DNA of 64,000 nucleotides, taken from Sipunculus nudus (taxonomy: Eukaryota; Annelida; Sipuncula; Golfingiida; Sipunculidae). Where the stretch lies: assembly GCA_026874595.1 (NCBI GenBank), contig CM049317.1:50248401-50312400 (forward strand), given 5' to 3'. Shown in pieces: positions 8,853 through 19,300 of this stretch. Position numbers and translations under genes: made by a program. Positions within the stretch are counted from its first letter, which is position 1. Every line of letters begins with the position of its first letter. The notes beneath the pieces were generated by a model. That model ran no database searches. It was given only the letters and a program-made list of their open reading frames with translations, and was not told the origin of the DNA.

Positions 8853-10640
8853 GTGAGTAAATAATCTGCACCCCCTCCCCCGAAAGCTGGTTCCTACCAT
8901 GCAAAGTATAATTAAATACCGTCTCAGAAACACGTTATTGAATCATCTTTGGACATATCACCATAGTATATACTATAATATTTCAAATGACATTTCATTT
9001 GTTAACTGTAAAAAAACTAAGTTGAGAAGAACGAAAAAGTTATTTATACGCTTGAATTATAAGTACAGTAACTGATATACGATCAGACGTTAGTAGGGAA
9101 AATTAATGAAAAACCAGTGACGGCGGTTCAGTAATAAACGAATCTATCTGAGATTATTATATATAGGATGTATTTCCGTCTAATGGAAATATTAAACAAA
9201 AGGCTGAAATCAAACTTAAGGTAACAGTGGCACAACAGAGTATAATTTAACGTCAAGTTGACCCCTGTTTGTGCATCGGTAAATAGAAAATGGACAGTTG
9301 CAATGCGGGTATGTGTGCAGTTTGTAAATCTAAAACGTTTTACTTTGGTCATTGACAAAAAACCCACATGAATGTCCATGATTACATATAAATAAGAATT
9401 TTATCGATCACACATATTATGTCTGTAGACCATGTACATGTATTTGCCTGAGGAATGAATTTATAAACAGTCTATCATGTTTCTGTAAAAATAATATTTA
9501 ATTTGTCATATTTCTTTTATACATGATAATGTTATTATAAAAATATTATGAATGAATACACAATAGATGATAAATATAGTTTTTTTTATTCTAACGGCAG
9601 AGGATACACTAGGATATATATACACACAGCCACACCCCTTTCCGTAATGTAGTTAAGCTCATTCAGTTATAATGTATTTGGTCCTAAGCGCCTCATTTGA
9701 TGCGCATGGGGAATGCATGGTTAATTGCAATGGGTTTATTGTATCTAGATCATAATAAGCTCGTCATATTAAAAAAAATAATAAAAGTGAGCCGCTCCAA
9801 AGACACACACGTTTTTCGCTATGTGAGGGGACGATGACACCCGTCCCTTTTCAATATATTGTAAAAAATAATGCTAACGTGATCAGTCCTGGATCCAGCA
9901 CTGTTTTTTAAAAGAAAATTGCGATGATTGAGGGTATGTATCCTCCGAGGCTTGGAGTGTCTCACTCGTATTGTGTGCAATTTATTCAACATTTATACAT
10001 TTATACAAATGTAGCCATTTAATTGGCTATATGAATAATCTTGTTTCAGAATCAAGCAAGAAATAAAACCCTTTGACCTAAAAATAGACTGCTGGAGCGA
10101 AATGGTCCTCCAGGCCCCGTAGTAGAAATGAAATAAATTATAATTTGGTTAATGTCTTCCATGGAAACGTGTTGTAGTAATCCAACGGATTAACCATATT
10201 TTGCCCTAGGAAACTCTTGTATTAAACCCTTATTTATGTAGTTAAACATTTCAAATGTGCTTTAATAATACCCCTAAAAATGAAATCGGCAGTTATTTTC
10301 TGAATGTGTGCAGTTCTAAAAGATTTTTTCACAAGAAAGCTTAATAGCCATAAACATGCGCACATGTAGTTTTACCACACGTTTCCGTATACCTATGAAA
10401 GAATTTCTTTGTGTAAAATTTATAAAAAAAAGACCTGTGAATAGAAATATGATCCGCTGTTTATGACATTTTGGGACTAAATATATTCTCTTGGAAATGC
10501 ATTTGTGATGAGACACAAAGTTAAAAAGTATAGAAAACAATAAGCCTACTATCTGAGATGCCCGTTTGGAGAAAAAAAGCATCTCTATCAGACCAAGTTT
10601 ATAATAAAACATATATGTATTTGGACATTCATATAAACCC

Positions 10641-10720
<80 letters not shown>

Positions 10721-10910
10721 TCGTAGTATGATTACAAACCATGTAACGGAAGCTGGTTGGTTTCGTATGGATAACATATGACACTGACACCAAAATAAAT
10801 TCGTTTCAAGTGAATAAGATACAATATGCATAAAGGATATTGGTTATCGGGTAAATTTTACCAAAAAAAAAACATGTTTATTTATACTCAAAACTGTATT
10901 TCTGTCACAG
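8853..10910 (+). other. Gene B intron with a probable deletion of one exon
   Basis: Sequence near 8960-9010 resembles that after the same exon in gene D (about 53145). Sequence near 9110-9150 ('gaatctatctgagatta') already resembles what lies 0.3 kb beyond the next gene D exon (about 54510). The C-terminal half of CTLD 2 is thus missing. The remainder is AT-rich with a (TA)n array at 10645-10717 and no recognised exon. Confidence 0.5.
10645..10717. repeat. (TA)n microsatellite with one interruption
   Basis: About 36 TA repeats, interrupted by 'tatgtatg' near 10679. A minus-strand open frame through it is an artefact of the repeat. Confidence 0.95.
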
Positions 10911-10958
10911 ATAAACACTCAGTCGACAGCACATCAAAGAATTAGTTCCCTGATTATG
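10911..10958 (+). pseudogene. Gene B stalk exon remnant
   Basis: After acceptor 'gtcacag', the sequence 'acactcagtcgacagcacat' resembles the gene C stalk exon ('ccctccgtcgacaacatact') and leads to a donor 'G|GTAAGT'. In the expected phase it meets TAG, so it is disabled. It is also shorter than the 105 bp exon in gene C. Confidence 0.4.
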
Positions 10959-11772
10959 GTAAGTCACGTATTAGTTTACAATATATTCTTTAGACTCTTT
11001 GGTCAAGTATTTAGTCTGTCTGTAAAGTTCTCTATCATAAATTGCATTCACACTCTAACGAAACAATGTTTTCTTAATTGAAAACTCAACATAGGTACAA
11101 CGTGTCTTCTGCAGATCTGACATTTTGGTATGGATTTTCTTTGATCCTTTGGCTCGATTATTTGGTACTTCTCACTAAACACAACTCACGTATGAGTGTC
11201 CGGGCCATATGACCCTATACATGTGTTATTACGTCAGGGTCGAAGTGCAGTTCGAAAATTTGATGGATCTCAGGATATTCTTATATCATTTAGCCTGGTT
11301 AACCTTATCCAATGTCTAAGTAGACTTTAATCCTATTTGATTGCCAAAGGGCAACTGCCAACCCGTGTTTTGTAAAGGGTCGATAAAAACAAGTCCCAAC
11401 TAGACTCTTATGAATCAACTCTGTATTTCCCCACAAGTACTGAATCTTTTTTGTTTTGTATTGATAAAAAATGTATTCTGTTCAGGCAAAATATTTAATT
11501 ACCAATATTTCTTAGGTATCTAAGACAAGCATGCTAATATCTGCCTTTGCATTTTACATAAAATGCAAAATATTCACATGGAAATTTCAGCAGAAAGCAA
11601 TGGCCGCGTGGTACTTTTAGATATTTTTATTAGCTTGATCTATTTAATGTCTGTATGGCTGCAGGGAAAAGGTTACCTCTCTCTCTCACTTAAACCTTTG
11701 TATACTTGACAGGCATGTTGTAAGTTTCCCTTATCCATATGTATCTTCCATCTAGCTGCCATGTTATTTGTC

Positions 11773-11931
11773 TGATTTAATTAATATATAGTAATTTGTT
11801 GTTAATTAATGTGGGATATGCCCGCAGTCACGTGACAAGGGTGATATGTAGCAAGTCACGTGACAAGGTAACGCGCGATAGGGGTGAGAGCAAAGGCTGC
11901 AGCATTCGGCCAGCAGCACAGCAACAGTAAG
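11773..11931 (+). repeat. A1 terminal direct repeat of the retrotransposon
   Basis: 159 bp, identical to 16163-16321 except at 11835 (A here, T at 16225). It begins with an AT-rich block in which 'ttaattaat' occurs twice and ends at 'cagtaag'. It has two E-box palindromes and probably carries the promoter for the element's transcript. Confidence 0.95.
11827..11864. promoter_or_regulatory. Two GTCACGTGAC E-box palindromes
   Basis: GTCACGTGAC occurs at 11827-11836 and 11855-11864, 28 bp apart, in the A1 repeat. This is an E box in the form bound by USF and MiT/TFE factors (CLEAR-type). In the A2 repeat the first site is mutated and the second, at 16245-16254, is intact. The motif is seen; use as an element promoter is inference. 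Confidence 0.4.
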
Positions 11932-11970
11932 CAGCTTAGATTACGTAGTACAAGCGTGTACACAGTGACC

Positions 11971-12210
11971 ATGCCGGGCGATGAGAGTGAGTCTCGGGAA
12001 GAGGGACCAACCATAACGCCTGCCGACAGAGTGTTCTCTTGGGCTAAAGACAATATGATCGACCGGACCACAGTGGATAATCTGGCAAAGCTTGGCTTTA
12101 CTTCGCTAGACGCTTTGGAACTCCTCCAACCAGAGGATATGACCGCAAAAATTCCTTGTGGTCATCAGGGCCGTATCTCGGTTACAAACAACACGGTCAC
12201 CGGGCCTTAA
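11971..12210 (+). pseudogene. Retrotransposon gag, part 1 (N-terminal, SAM-like)
   Basis: Begins at ATG 11971 in a good context (acc ATG), just after the A1 repeat. The frame is open upstream to 11884, but that part lies within the repeat. The segment ADRVFSWAKDNMIDRTTVDN, followed by LAKLGFTSLDALELLQPEDM, looks like a helical SAM-type fold, common at the N terminus of gag-like proteins of DIRS-order elements. Soon after 12155 the likely reading frame changes to the one starting near 12158, so the last codons here are probably out of frame. Role: structural protein binding the element's RNA. Confidence 0.6.
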
Positions 12211-12595
12211 TACATCTGCCACGCACGGGAACCATGGCATCCCACTTACAGAAAAGGCAGCACATAACACGCCACATGCTGCTGGCCAGCTGCCTCACCT
12301 TATTGACACCGACAATGGCGGAACACCGCAACGTGGTAATGAGGTCAATCCCCGTGAAACCCACGACCATCCCGTCACTGCTCCGAGCGCCACTCAGTCT
12401 AACAGGGACACCATTGACCCCTACTGCGAACAGACAATTCGCATGTACAATCAGCTGCAGCAGACAGCACCAGGCGCTTCTGTGAACTTTGACCCCGAAG
12501 CGACAGCGGTGACCTCCCAGGGGCATCCAGGGACACCAAGACACACGGATACCACAGGCCCAACCAGCAACAAACAAGACTGTTATCAGCATTGA
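12158..12595 (+). pseudogene. Retrotransposon gag, part 2 (frame-shifted middle)
   Basis: Open for 145 codons in a different frame from parts 1 and 3. It is Pro/Thr/Gln/His-rich and low in complexity, as expected for a linker. It bridges the two other gag parts, and the frame switches on both sides imply two indels or programmed shifts. No domain is recognised in it. Confidence 0.5.
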
Positions 12596-13350
12596 CACAG
12601 TTAGGCTTGCTGAATGAATCCGATACAAGGCAATCACGACTGAGTGTAGCCGGAACCGAGGCTTCGCTACACATATGGGACGATCCACAAGTGCAGTTGT
12701 CATCCCTGATGCAAGGCAGGTCTCCTAAGTTTCTAGATATCGTTGACTTTGTTGATGGTGCAGGGGCCACGCAGGAGACGATTATAGGCTCTTTTGTTAA
12801 TGGGGGCGATGCTCAGGGGTGGCGGGGAGACACTGAACTGCTTATAAGAACCGGGACTAGACGCCCGCGGCTAGATGCCCTCATGATACCCCAATGGTGC
12901 CTGGCTAATCTGGCCATCATGAGAACTCTAGTTGCCAATGGTTCCCTTACTGGACAGCAGGCAATTCTTGATTATTTCTCCCATACTGCACAGGTGCATA
13001 TGTTTCTTAAGCGGTATGAACAAGTATCTGTCTTCTTATGGGATAGAGAGTACAGGCGGCTTCAGGCATCCCATAATTTTAGATGGGGGACTCAAGTAGG
13101 GTACCTTCAGTCAGTTTGGCTAAGACCTAAGCAAAGTGGGGTATTTGGTCAAAATCAAAAGGCCACGGCACGTCAACAGGGTCAATCTAGAATTAATAGG
13201 GGACCTACCACACCTGAGGGCACTGAGATTTGTAAAACCTTTAATTCAAGAAATGGCTGTAGATACACTAACTGTAAATTTGTACACACATGTATACGTG
13301 CAGGTTGTGGTCAGCCCCACCCAGTATGGAAGCATGATCATAATGAATAA
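12592..13350 (+). pseudogene. Retrotransposon gag, part 3 (C-terminal, CCCH zinc finger)
   Basis: 252 codons in the same frame as part 1. The frame is also open a short way upstream of 12592, where no ATG is found, so it is read as a continuation. Near the C terminus lies a C-x8-C-x4-C-x3-H zinc finger (CKTFNSRNGCRYTNCKFVH), followed by another Cys pair and HPVWKH. CCCH-type fingers at the end of gag are known in DIRS/Ngaro-type elements and probably bind the element RNA. It ends 44 bp before the reverse transcriptase ORF. Confidence 0.7.
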
Positions 13351-13394
13351 CTAGCACCCCCGACCAGGGTAGAATCAGGTTTGCTTCTGCCAGC

Positions 13395-14942
13395 ATGGAC
13401 GGATTGCATGATGACCCGGACAGAGCATATTTGTTAAATGGCATTGAACATGGATTTGATATTGTAGACCCACATGCACAGCCACGCCCAGTCCATACAA
13501 AAAACCATAAATCAGCACTTCAACATGATGAACTAGTTAACAGACAGATCAGGACTGAGATTCTTAATGGTAATTATGTGTTATGTGATGACAAACCAAT
13601 GATTGTTAGCCCGCTAGGGGCCATTTTGAAAGAAGATGGAAGTGTCCGCCTTATACATGATTGTAGCTTCCCGACGGGATTAGCACTAAATGACTATGCC
13701 TCATCAGTTGAGAAATTTTCATTTAAAACTGTGGATGATGCCGCGGCATTGATGACTCCTTACTGTTATCTAGCTAAAGTGGACCTTAAGTCTGCCTATA
13801 GGTCTGTGCCTATAAGCAAGGTTAGCCAAATGTTCACCGGCTTGGAATGGCGCAACAGTCAAGGTGCCCCGATGTACCTCAAAGATACCAAGCTTCCCTT
13901 CGGATCCAAGTTAGCCCCAGGTATATTTAATAGACTGTCGCAAGCCGTAACTCGTATGATGGCAAGGGAAGGTTATAGTAAGGTGATAGCTTACCTTGAC
14001 GACTTTCTCATCATTAGTGACTCTTTTGAGGAATGTACACGGGCACTGCACACTCTTATCAGCTTTCTCAGAAGGTTGGGATTTAGCATAAACTGGGGTA
14101 AGGTTATAGATCCGGCGCAACATATTGTATTTTTAGGAGTAAATCTAGATTCCGTAGCCATGTCACTTAGTCTACCACCTAACAAGGTACTAGTCCTCAG
14201 ACAAGAACTTACCAGGTTTATTAAGCTTCGTAGAGTATCTAAACGGCAATTACAAAGTTTAGAGGGCAAGCTTAACTGGGCCGCAAGCGTTATTAAGGGC
14301 GGAAGAGTGTTTCTTCGTCGGCTAATTATTGCATCAAACTCTATGAAAAACAAAGCAGATAGACGGCGTTTATCAAAACAGACTATGGCTGATGTAGAAT
14401 GGTGGATGACATGCATGTCAATTTTTAATAATAGGTATATTATACAACATAGTCAAACAATCACTGGTGTTTACACCGACGCATGTACAGATGGCACTGG
14501 GGCCTTATTTGGCGGGGACTGGTTTTATTGTAACTGGGCCTATGACCTCCCTGTATGCAGGGGGATGCACATTAACTCAAAAGAGACTATGGCCGTTATC
14601 TTGAGTGCTCATAGATGGAGTTCCTGTTGGAGGGACAGGAATATTCTTATTATGTCTGATAATGTAACTACGGTTGCAGCAATTAATAAGGGCATCTCCA
14701 AAAACCCGTTTGTGATGACTGCTCTGCGGGGCCTGTTCTGGCTGTCAGTTTTCTTTAATTTTTCAATTAAAGCATGTTATGTTCCCGGTAAGCATAATGT
14801 CTGGGCTGACTGCCTGTCACGCCTGCACTGCCCACGTTCACGTGCAATGTTAAAAAGCAACATGCCCTGGATGGACTTGGCCTACTTAAGTCAGCACATG
14901 TCGTATAAATCTGCTAAATTTCTTTTCTACAGGTCCCAATAG
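13395..14942 (+). CDS. Retrotransposon reverse transcriptase / RNase H
   Basis: 515 codons, uninterrupted. The polymerase motif YLDD lies at about residues 200-203 (LDD catalytic aspartates at 13998-14003), preceded by KVDLKSAYRSVPI, the first catalytic Asp region, at about residues 129-141. An RNase H domain follows: YTDA (Asp 362), SKETMAVI (Glu), MSDN (Asp) and WADCLSR (Asp 472), the usual four acidic residues. The closeness to gag and to the recombinase, and the lack of an integrase or methyltransferase, place it in the tyrosine-recombinase retrotransposons. It copies element RNA to DNA. This is the best preserved gene of the element. Confidence 0.9.
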   Translation: MDGLHDDPDRAYLLNGIEHGFDIVDPHAQPRPVHTKNHKSALQHDELVNRQIRTEILNGNYVLCDDKPMIVSPLGAILKEDGSVRLIHDCSFPTGLALNDYASSVEKFSFKTVDDAAALMTPYCYLAKVDLKSAYRSVPISKVSQMFTGLEWRNSQGAPMYLKDTKLPFGSKLAPGIFNRLSQAVTRMMAREGYSKVIAYLDDFLIISDSFEECTRALHTLISFLRRLGFSINWGKVIDPAQHIVFLGVNLDSVAMSLSLPPNKVLVLRQELTRFIKLRRVSKRQLQSLEGKLNWAASVIKGGRVFLRRLIIASNSMKNKADRRRLSKQTMADVEWWMTCMSIFNNRYIIQHSQTITGVYTDACTDGTGALFGGDWFYCNWAYDLPVCRGMHINSKETMAVILSAHRWSSCWRDRNILIMSDNVTTVAAINKGISKNPFVMTALRGLFWLSVFFNFSIKACYVPGKHNVWADCLSRLHCPRSRAMLKSNMPWMDLAYLSQHMSYKSAKFLFYRSQ

Positions 14943-14946
14943 TGAT

Positions 14947-15717
14947 GTGAATCTACTACTCCCAGCACTGGACGCCAGAGTTGAAGAGTTCATGAGAAGT
15001 GCATTCTCTAAATCCACCATCGCTACTTACAGATCACATCTGAAGGCCTACATGTCCTTCTGCAGCTGTCTCTCAATTCCTCTGGTGCCACTAAGTGTTG
15101 CTAACTCCCAAAGATACATAGTCTTCCTTGCATCAAAATTAAAATTCACTTCCATTACTCAGTACATACAGATTATTAAGTTTTTGCATGGTTTAGTCAA
15201 CCTTTCTTCACCACTAAACGATTCACTCATCACCTCCGTTCTGCTTAAAGGGGTTCGCAGATCTCTGGGTGATACTCCTAGGCCTAAGCTCCCGATTACA
15301 TTACCAATACAGAATGGGATATTCAAAGTCCTCAATCTCACATCATCAGCAGTTATATGTTTCTGGGCGGTGTGCCTGACTGCTTTCTTTAGTTTCCTCA
15401 GGAAATCAAATCTGCTTCCTGCATCAGCCAATACTTTCGAGAGCTCAAGGCAGCTTAGTCGCCAAGATGTTGTATTCTTTTCTGATTACGTGCTAATCAC
15501 CATTAAAGGCTCTAAAACCATACAATTTAAGGAGCGTAGGGTAAGCATACCCCTTCCTCATATACCACGTTCCCACCTTTGTCCAGCCACTGCTCTGCTC
15601 CTTGTATTTAAAGCTGTACCAGCCCCTTCCCATGCTCCAGCCTTCCAGTACCTGGACGGGGGACGGAGAGTTGTTATGGCTTACCCTATGTTTTTAAACA
15701 GATTAAATCAGCTTTAG
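14947..15717 (+). pseudogene. Retrotransposon tyrosine recombinase, N-terminal part
   Basis: 256 codons beginning 4 bp after the reverse transcriptase stop, in another frame. The first half is the helical core-binding region (STIATYRSHLKAYMSFCSC). The catalytic domain begins with FFSFLRKSNLL, where Arg 152 is the box I arginine. The frame ends at TAG (15715-15717). The box II residues lie in the following frame after a one-base shift, probably at the T run 15691-15695. The enzyme would integrate a circular DNA copy by site-specific recombination without target duplication. Confidence 0.85.
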
Positions 15718-15722
15718 AGACC

Positions 15723-15938
15723 TTGGGAATACCGTCACGAGACTATGCAGGGCACAGTTTCAGGAGGGGAGGGGCTACTCTTGCCTTAAGCAGAAATGTG
15801 CCAGTTGAATTAATAAAATTACATGGAGACTGGAAAAGCCAGGCCTACCAAAGATATATATCCCCGGGGCTCAAGGACCGATTTCAAGTTGCACGTGCAC
15901 TTCGCACACAAGCTGAAAGCCAGGGGCCAAAGAGATAG
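15723..15938 (+). pseudogene. Retrotransposon tyrosine recombinase, C-terminal part
   Basis: 71 codons containing HSFRRG (His-x-x-Arg, 15753-15764), LHGDW (His, 15832-15834) and a tyrosine in AYQRYISPG (15846 or 15855), which are the box II catalytic residues of tyrosine recombinases. The frame is open upstream into the T-rich run near 15691, so a single indel separates it from the N-terminal part. It ends in a basic, Gln-rich tail. Confidence 0.85.
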
Positions 15939-16080
15939 TATTGAATAGTATATAGGTACTGAAACGTTTACGTGATCAACACTACTTGGCTAGGCAGTTT
16001 TGGGAGGTCTTTATATAATAACTTTTTGGTATGGATGTATACAGTTGTACATCCGCTGTACATCTACTAAGCATTAGCAA

Positions 16081-16086
16081 AATAAA
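16081..16086 (+). terminator. Polyadenylation signal of the retrotransposon
   Basis: AATAAA, 143 bp after the recombinase stop and 77 bp before the A2 repeat. It is the likely 3' processing signal for the element RNA. Confidence 0.45.
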
Positions 16087-16154
16087 ACCCAAAAGCCCAA
16101 CCCAAGTATTGGTCTTTGATTGTGTGTGCGATGTGTAATAATCTTTAACCACAT

Positions 16155-16164
16155 GTGATTAATG
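16155..16164 (+). repeat. Short B1 repeat of the retrotransposon
   Basis: gtgattaatg here and at 16321-16330 flank the A2 repeat, overlapping it by one or two bases. This fits a B1-A2-B2 arrangement with a very short B repeat. Confidence 0.45.
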
Positions 16165-16321
16165 ATTTAATTAATATATAGTAATTTGTTGTTAATTAAT
16201 GTGGGATATGCCCGCAGTCACGTGTCAAGGGTGATATGTAGCAAGTCACGTGACAAGGTAACGCGCGATAGGGGTGAGAGCAAAGGCTGCAGCATTCGGC
16301 CAGCAGCACAGCAACAGTAAG
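16163..16321 (+). repeat. A2 direct repeat of the retrotransposon
   Basis: Second copy of the 159 bp repeat (offset 4390 from A1), one mismatch. In split-repeat elements this internal copy completes the template for circular DNA synthesis. Confidence 0.95.
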
Positions 16322-16330
16322 TGATTAATG
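16321..16330 (+). repeat. Short B2 repeat, right end of the retrotransposon
   Basis: gtgattaatg directly after A2. Sequence after 16330 resembles the paralogous intron of genes C and D, so the element ends at or very near here. Confidence 0.45.
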
Positions 16331-19300
16331 CGCTCTTTTTCTTGACCTCTACACAATTTAACCTGAGTATTTTTTCCAAAAAAAAGGCATTACCATATGA
16401 GTGTTACAGCTACATATACACGTAAGTACCGCTTGACTTTCGAGGCAATTTGAATCTTTTTGGTCCGATTGTGGCTAACCTCTGTGATTAAATGCAGTTT
16501 GGTATCACAATTTCTTTTGGATTTATCTTATCTTGGTCGGCGTACTGATAACATGTCATATTAATATTCTTGGGGGTGGGGGCCGGGGTGATTAGTATGA
16601 GCAAAAATAATCATGTTTCAAACCACAGATGCATACAGAAAATTAAAGTTGGTGAGTAAAAAGAACAATTAAAACTTAAATATAAATCGTCGCATGTACT
16701 TTTGTATTACTGTAAAATGCGACATTACGCTACGCAAATTTTGATTGTAATCGGTTCTTTAACTAATTAATGAGATTTTTTTTGCCCTCTTTGATAGCAA
16801 TTACATATCAAGCACATTGCATTAGACTACAAAGCAATGGCTTTGTTGGTTCATTTTTTATAGAGATCGACCGTGAATACATAATCAATTAATGCACGTG
16901 TGTAGATATGTGTATATTCACCCGGACGGTGTAACATTTACATCATAGTGAAAGCAATGTTAAATAGACCTGCAGGGAGTGTTACATAAACCACCCTGTG
17001 GAGTGGAACTATTATGTGTAATATCGTTTACAGAGTGAGGGTTTCTCGCGGTATTTCATACTGAACTCTTTTTGATAATAGTCAAATAACTTGTGTAATA
17101 TCTTAGTCAAAATCGCACTGCAGGTCACCTCGTAACCTACACTGGATCGAATCAAGTGATTGCTTAAAATGTTTGGTTGGTTTGGGTGTTCATTAAAAGG
17201 ACGGAAATATTAACAGGGGTCCAGATTTTGTACGCAAATGGGCCTAGTAACTTGCTTCTTTATATCAGATGTCAGTACAGGAAATAATGTCTTATTATAA
17301 TTATAATTATGATATCATTAGAATTTGAATGATAAAACAAATGAATAGGTAATGGTGTGATGACACATTCAACTGTACGCACAAGCAATGGGTCGGTTAA
17401 TATTTCACTGTTTTGTAAAATTGGACCTTTGTGCTACATGGATATATCTTACACTGGCATGTGTTCATTAAAACAAAAAAAAAGCATACTGAGTATTGGC
17501 TATATACGCCTTGTATCCTTGTTGTTCCTGTGTGAGAGGTAATTTAGGTATGTAAATATTTGTATGTCGTGTGGCAGGGAGTAACCCTTATTGAAATACA
17601 TGTATTTTGTAAGTAAATTCTCCACATGAAAATGTTCATATGAAAATCTCATTTCGTTCCAAATTTAAGATAAAGGGAATATAGTTTGATTTTTACTAAT
17701 GAAAGGGAGAGTTTTACTCTGCTTATTTCAACCAGGACAAGGGTTATTGCATGTTCTATTGAAATGGTTGCCAAGGCATCTAGTAAATCATCAAACACTG
17801 GTCAGCCATTTTATTTTTTTTATTATCATTTAAGGAAACTGTTAAATCATAGCAGCTGCGGGGATGGGAAGGATCCTATGAACAGCAGAAACCTCGGCAT
17901 TAAACATTTTATTGTACTATACCGATACCGATATATTGCAGAGTTCCCGATATTTTTTATCCTATAATCTTTTTGTTTAACGTAAGTTCGTGCATGTATT
18001 TGAAGTACAATATATTTGGTCTATACCTAGTAGTGCTGTAATAGTTATTAGCGCTGTTCCACAGCACACATAAGTTCTTTTTATTTCGGAGGCAAGACCC
18101 AAACCTTGGGGTTTTCTCTCGATCTTCTAGCATGACAAAAATGTTGTCAGGAAAAGGCATATGCAACGTACTGTCATAAAAACCAATTATATAGCCAACA
18201 ATAATACAATGTGCCTTACTGAAACAAAAAAAAAGAGAGAAACAAGCGCTTGAGTAGACCACGTTCTAAGTAACTATTTTTAATTTAACTTCATTTATCC
18301 TGTGTTACAATGCGATAGTCCATTAGCTCTGATCACTATTTCTGTTAATCTGATGGGCAATAACGTATATTCTAGAGCTAGGTGGGATACACATTTGTTA
18401 AAGTGAAGATTACCTTTCATCTGCTGCAATTATTTAACATGTACCTTAAGAAAATATTAGTGCAGATTTTCTCAAAATTAAAAGAAAAGATTCGCTCAAA
18501 TATGCATTAGCAAACAAAAAACGACTTAATGCGAAATCATATCTTTTTTTCCTTTTTAACAAAACCACCCGTATACGACTAAAACTGTCCTGTCTGTTTT
18601 AGTTTGTTTGTTCCATCGTTCCAACAGATAGGGGTCACGGCACCGCGAGAATGGTGCCATCAGCAAAACGCATTTGCGCTATCTTACATAATACATATCA
18701 AATTGGACCTTCTACCTAATAATATGACATTCCAATCATGATGATAGGCCCATTGCTGAATTTTTCATGTTTCTCCATGTCCATACTTATCTTTACATTG
18801 TTCACAGTTGTTAATATTACTATATTAGTTTAAGCATAGGAGTACATGTGAAAGATGTTTCATATATCGAACACGAGATGCCGCTGCCTAACTGGTTAGG
18901 GGACCCTCCAGTAGGGAATGTTATACGCCGGCCCTGTCCTCTGTGATATACCTGTATCATGAAATATTCAGCAGCAATGTGTCTTAATTTAAAACGGTGG
19001 CATACGGGTCACCATTGGCTTATGCTTAAGCTACTTCAAATAAATAAACCTACTTAAATATCATGGAACATATGTTGATTATAAAAATAACATAAAACAC
19101 ATATAAACATTAATATGTAAACACTATTTGATGTTTAACTCATGTAACCTATGGGTCATGACACTCAGTTGAACAGCAAACCATTTAAGCCTTACATTTA
19201 CAACAATAATTACATTATCTTAAAGTCATATTGGGATTATCTTAAGATGTGCTCTAGGCAAATGGCCTCCTGACACCACAGTAGATGGGGTTCTTCCGAA

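Larger units (their letters stand above)
11773..16330 (+). mobile_element. Ngaro-like (DIRS order, YR) retrotransposon, 4.56 kb
   Basis: The order is A1 repeat, gag, reverse transcriptase/RNase H, tyrosine recombinase, a short repeat, the A2 repeat, and the short repeat again. Direct split repeats with no methyltransferase gene fit the Ngaro/PAT side of the DIRS order rather than DIRS1, which has inverted ends. A1 and A2 differ at 1 of 159 positions, but gag carries two frame changes and the recombinase one, so this copy is not autonomous as read. It lies in a gene B intron: left flank 11700-11772 and right flank 16331-16375 resemble contiguous intron sequence in gene C (about 41862-41990) and gene D (about 56724-56825). 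It is in the same orientation as gene B. Confidence 0.85.

Noticed and set aside
10316-10831. 171-codon minus-strand frame
   Set aside because: Long only because a (TA)n array lacks stops in this frame; the flanks show no domain.
12197-12770. Minus-strand frames of 123-168 codons
   Set aside because: They lie opposite the gag gene and have no recognisable domain.
13991-14416. Minus-strand frame of 141 codons
   Set aside because: Antisense shadow of the reverse transcriptase gene.
16331-18700. Remaining gene B membrane and tail exons
   Set aside because: Looked for the LVSLIFVGV-type segment and the EDD-TYY tail start on the plus strand and found neither.
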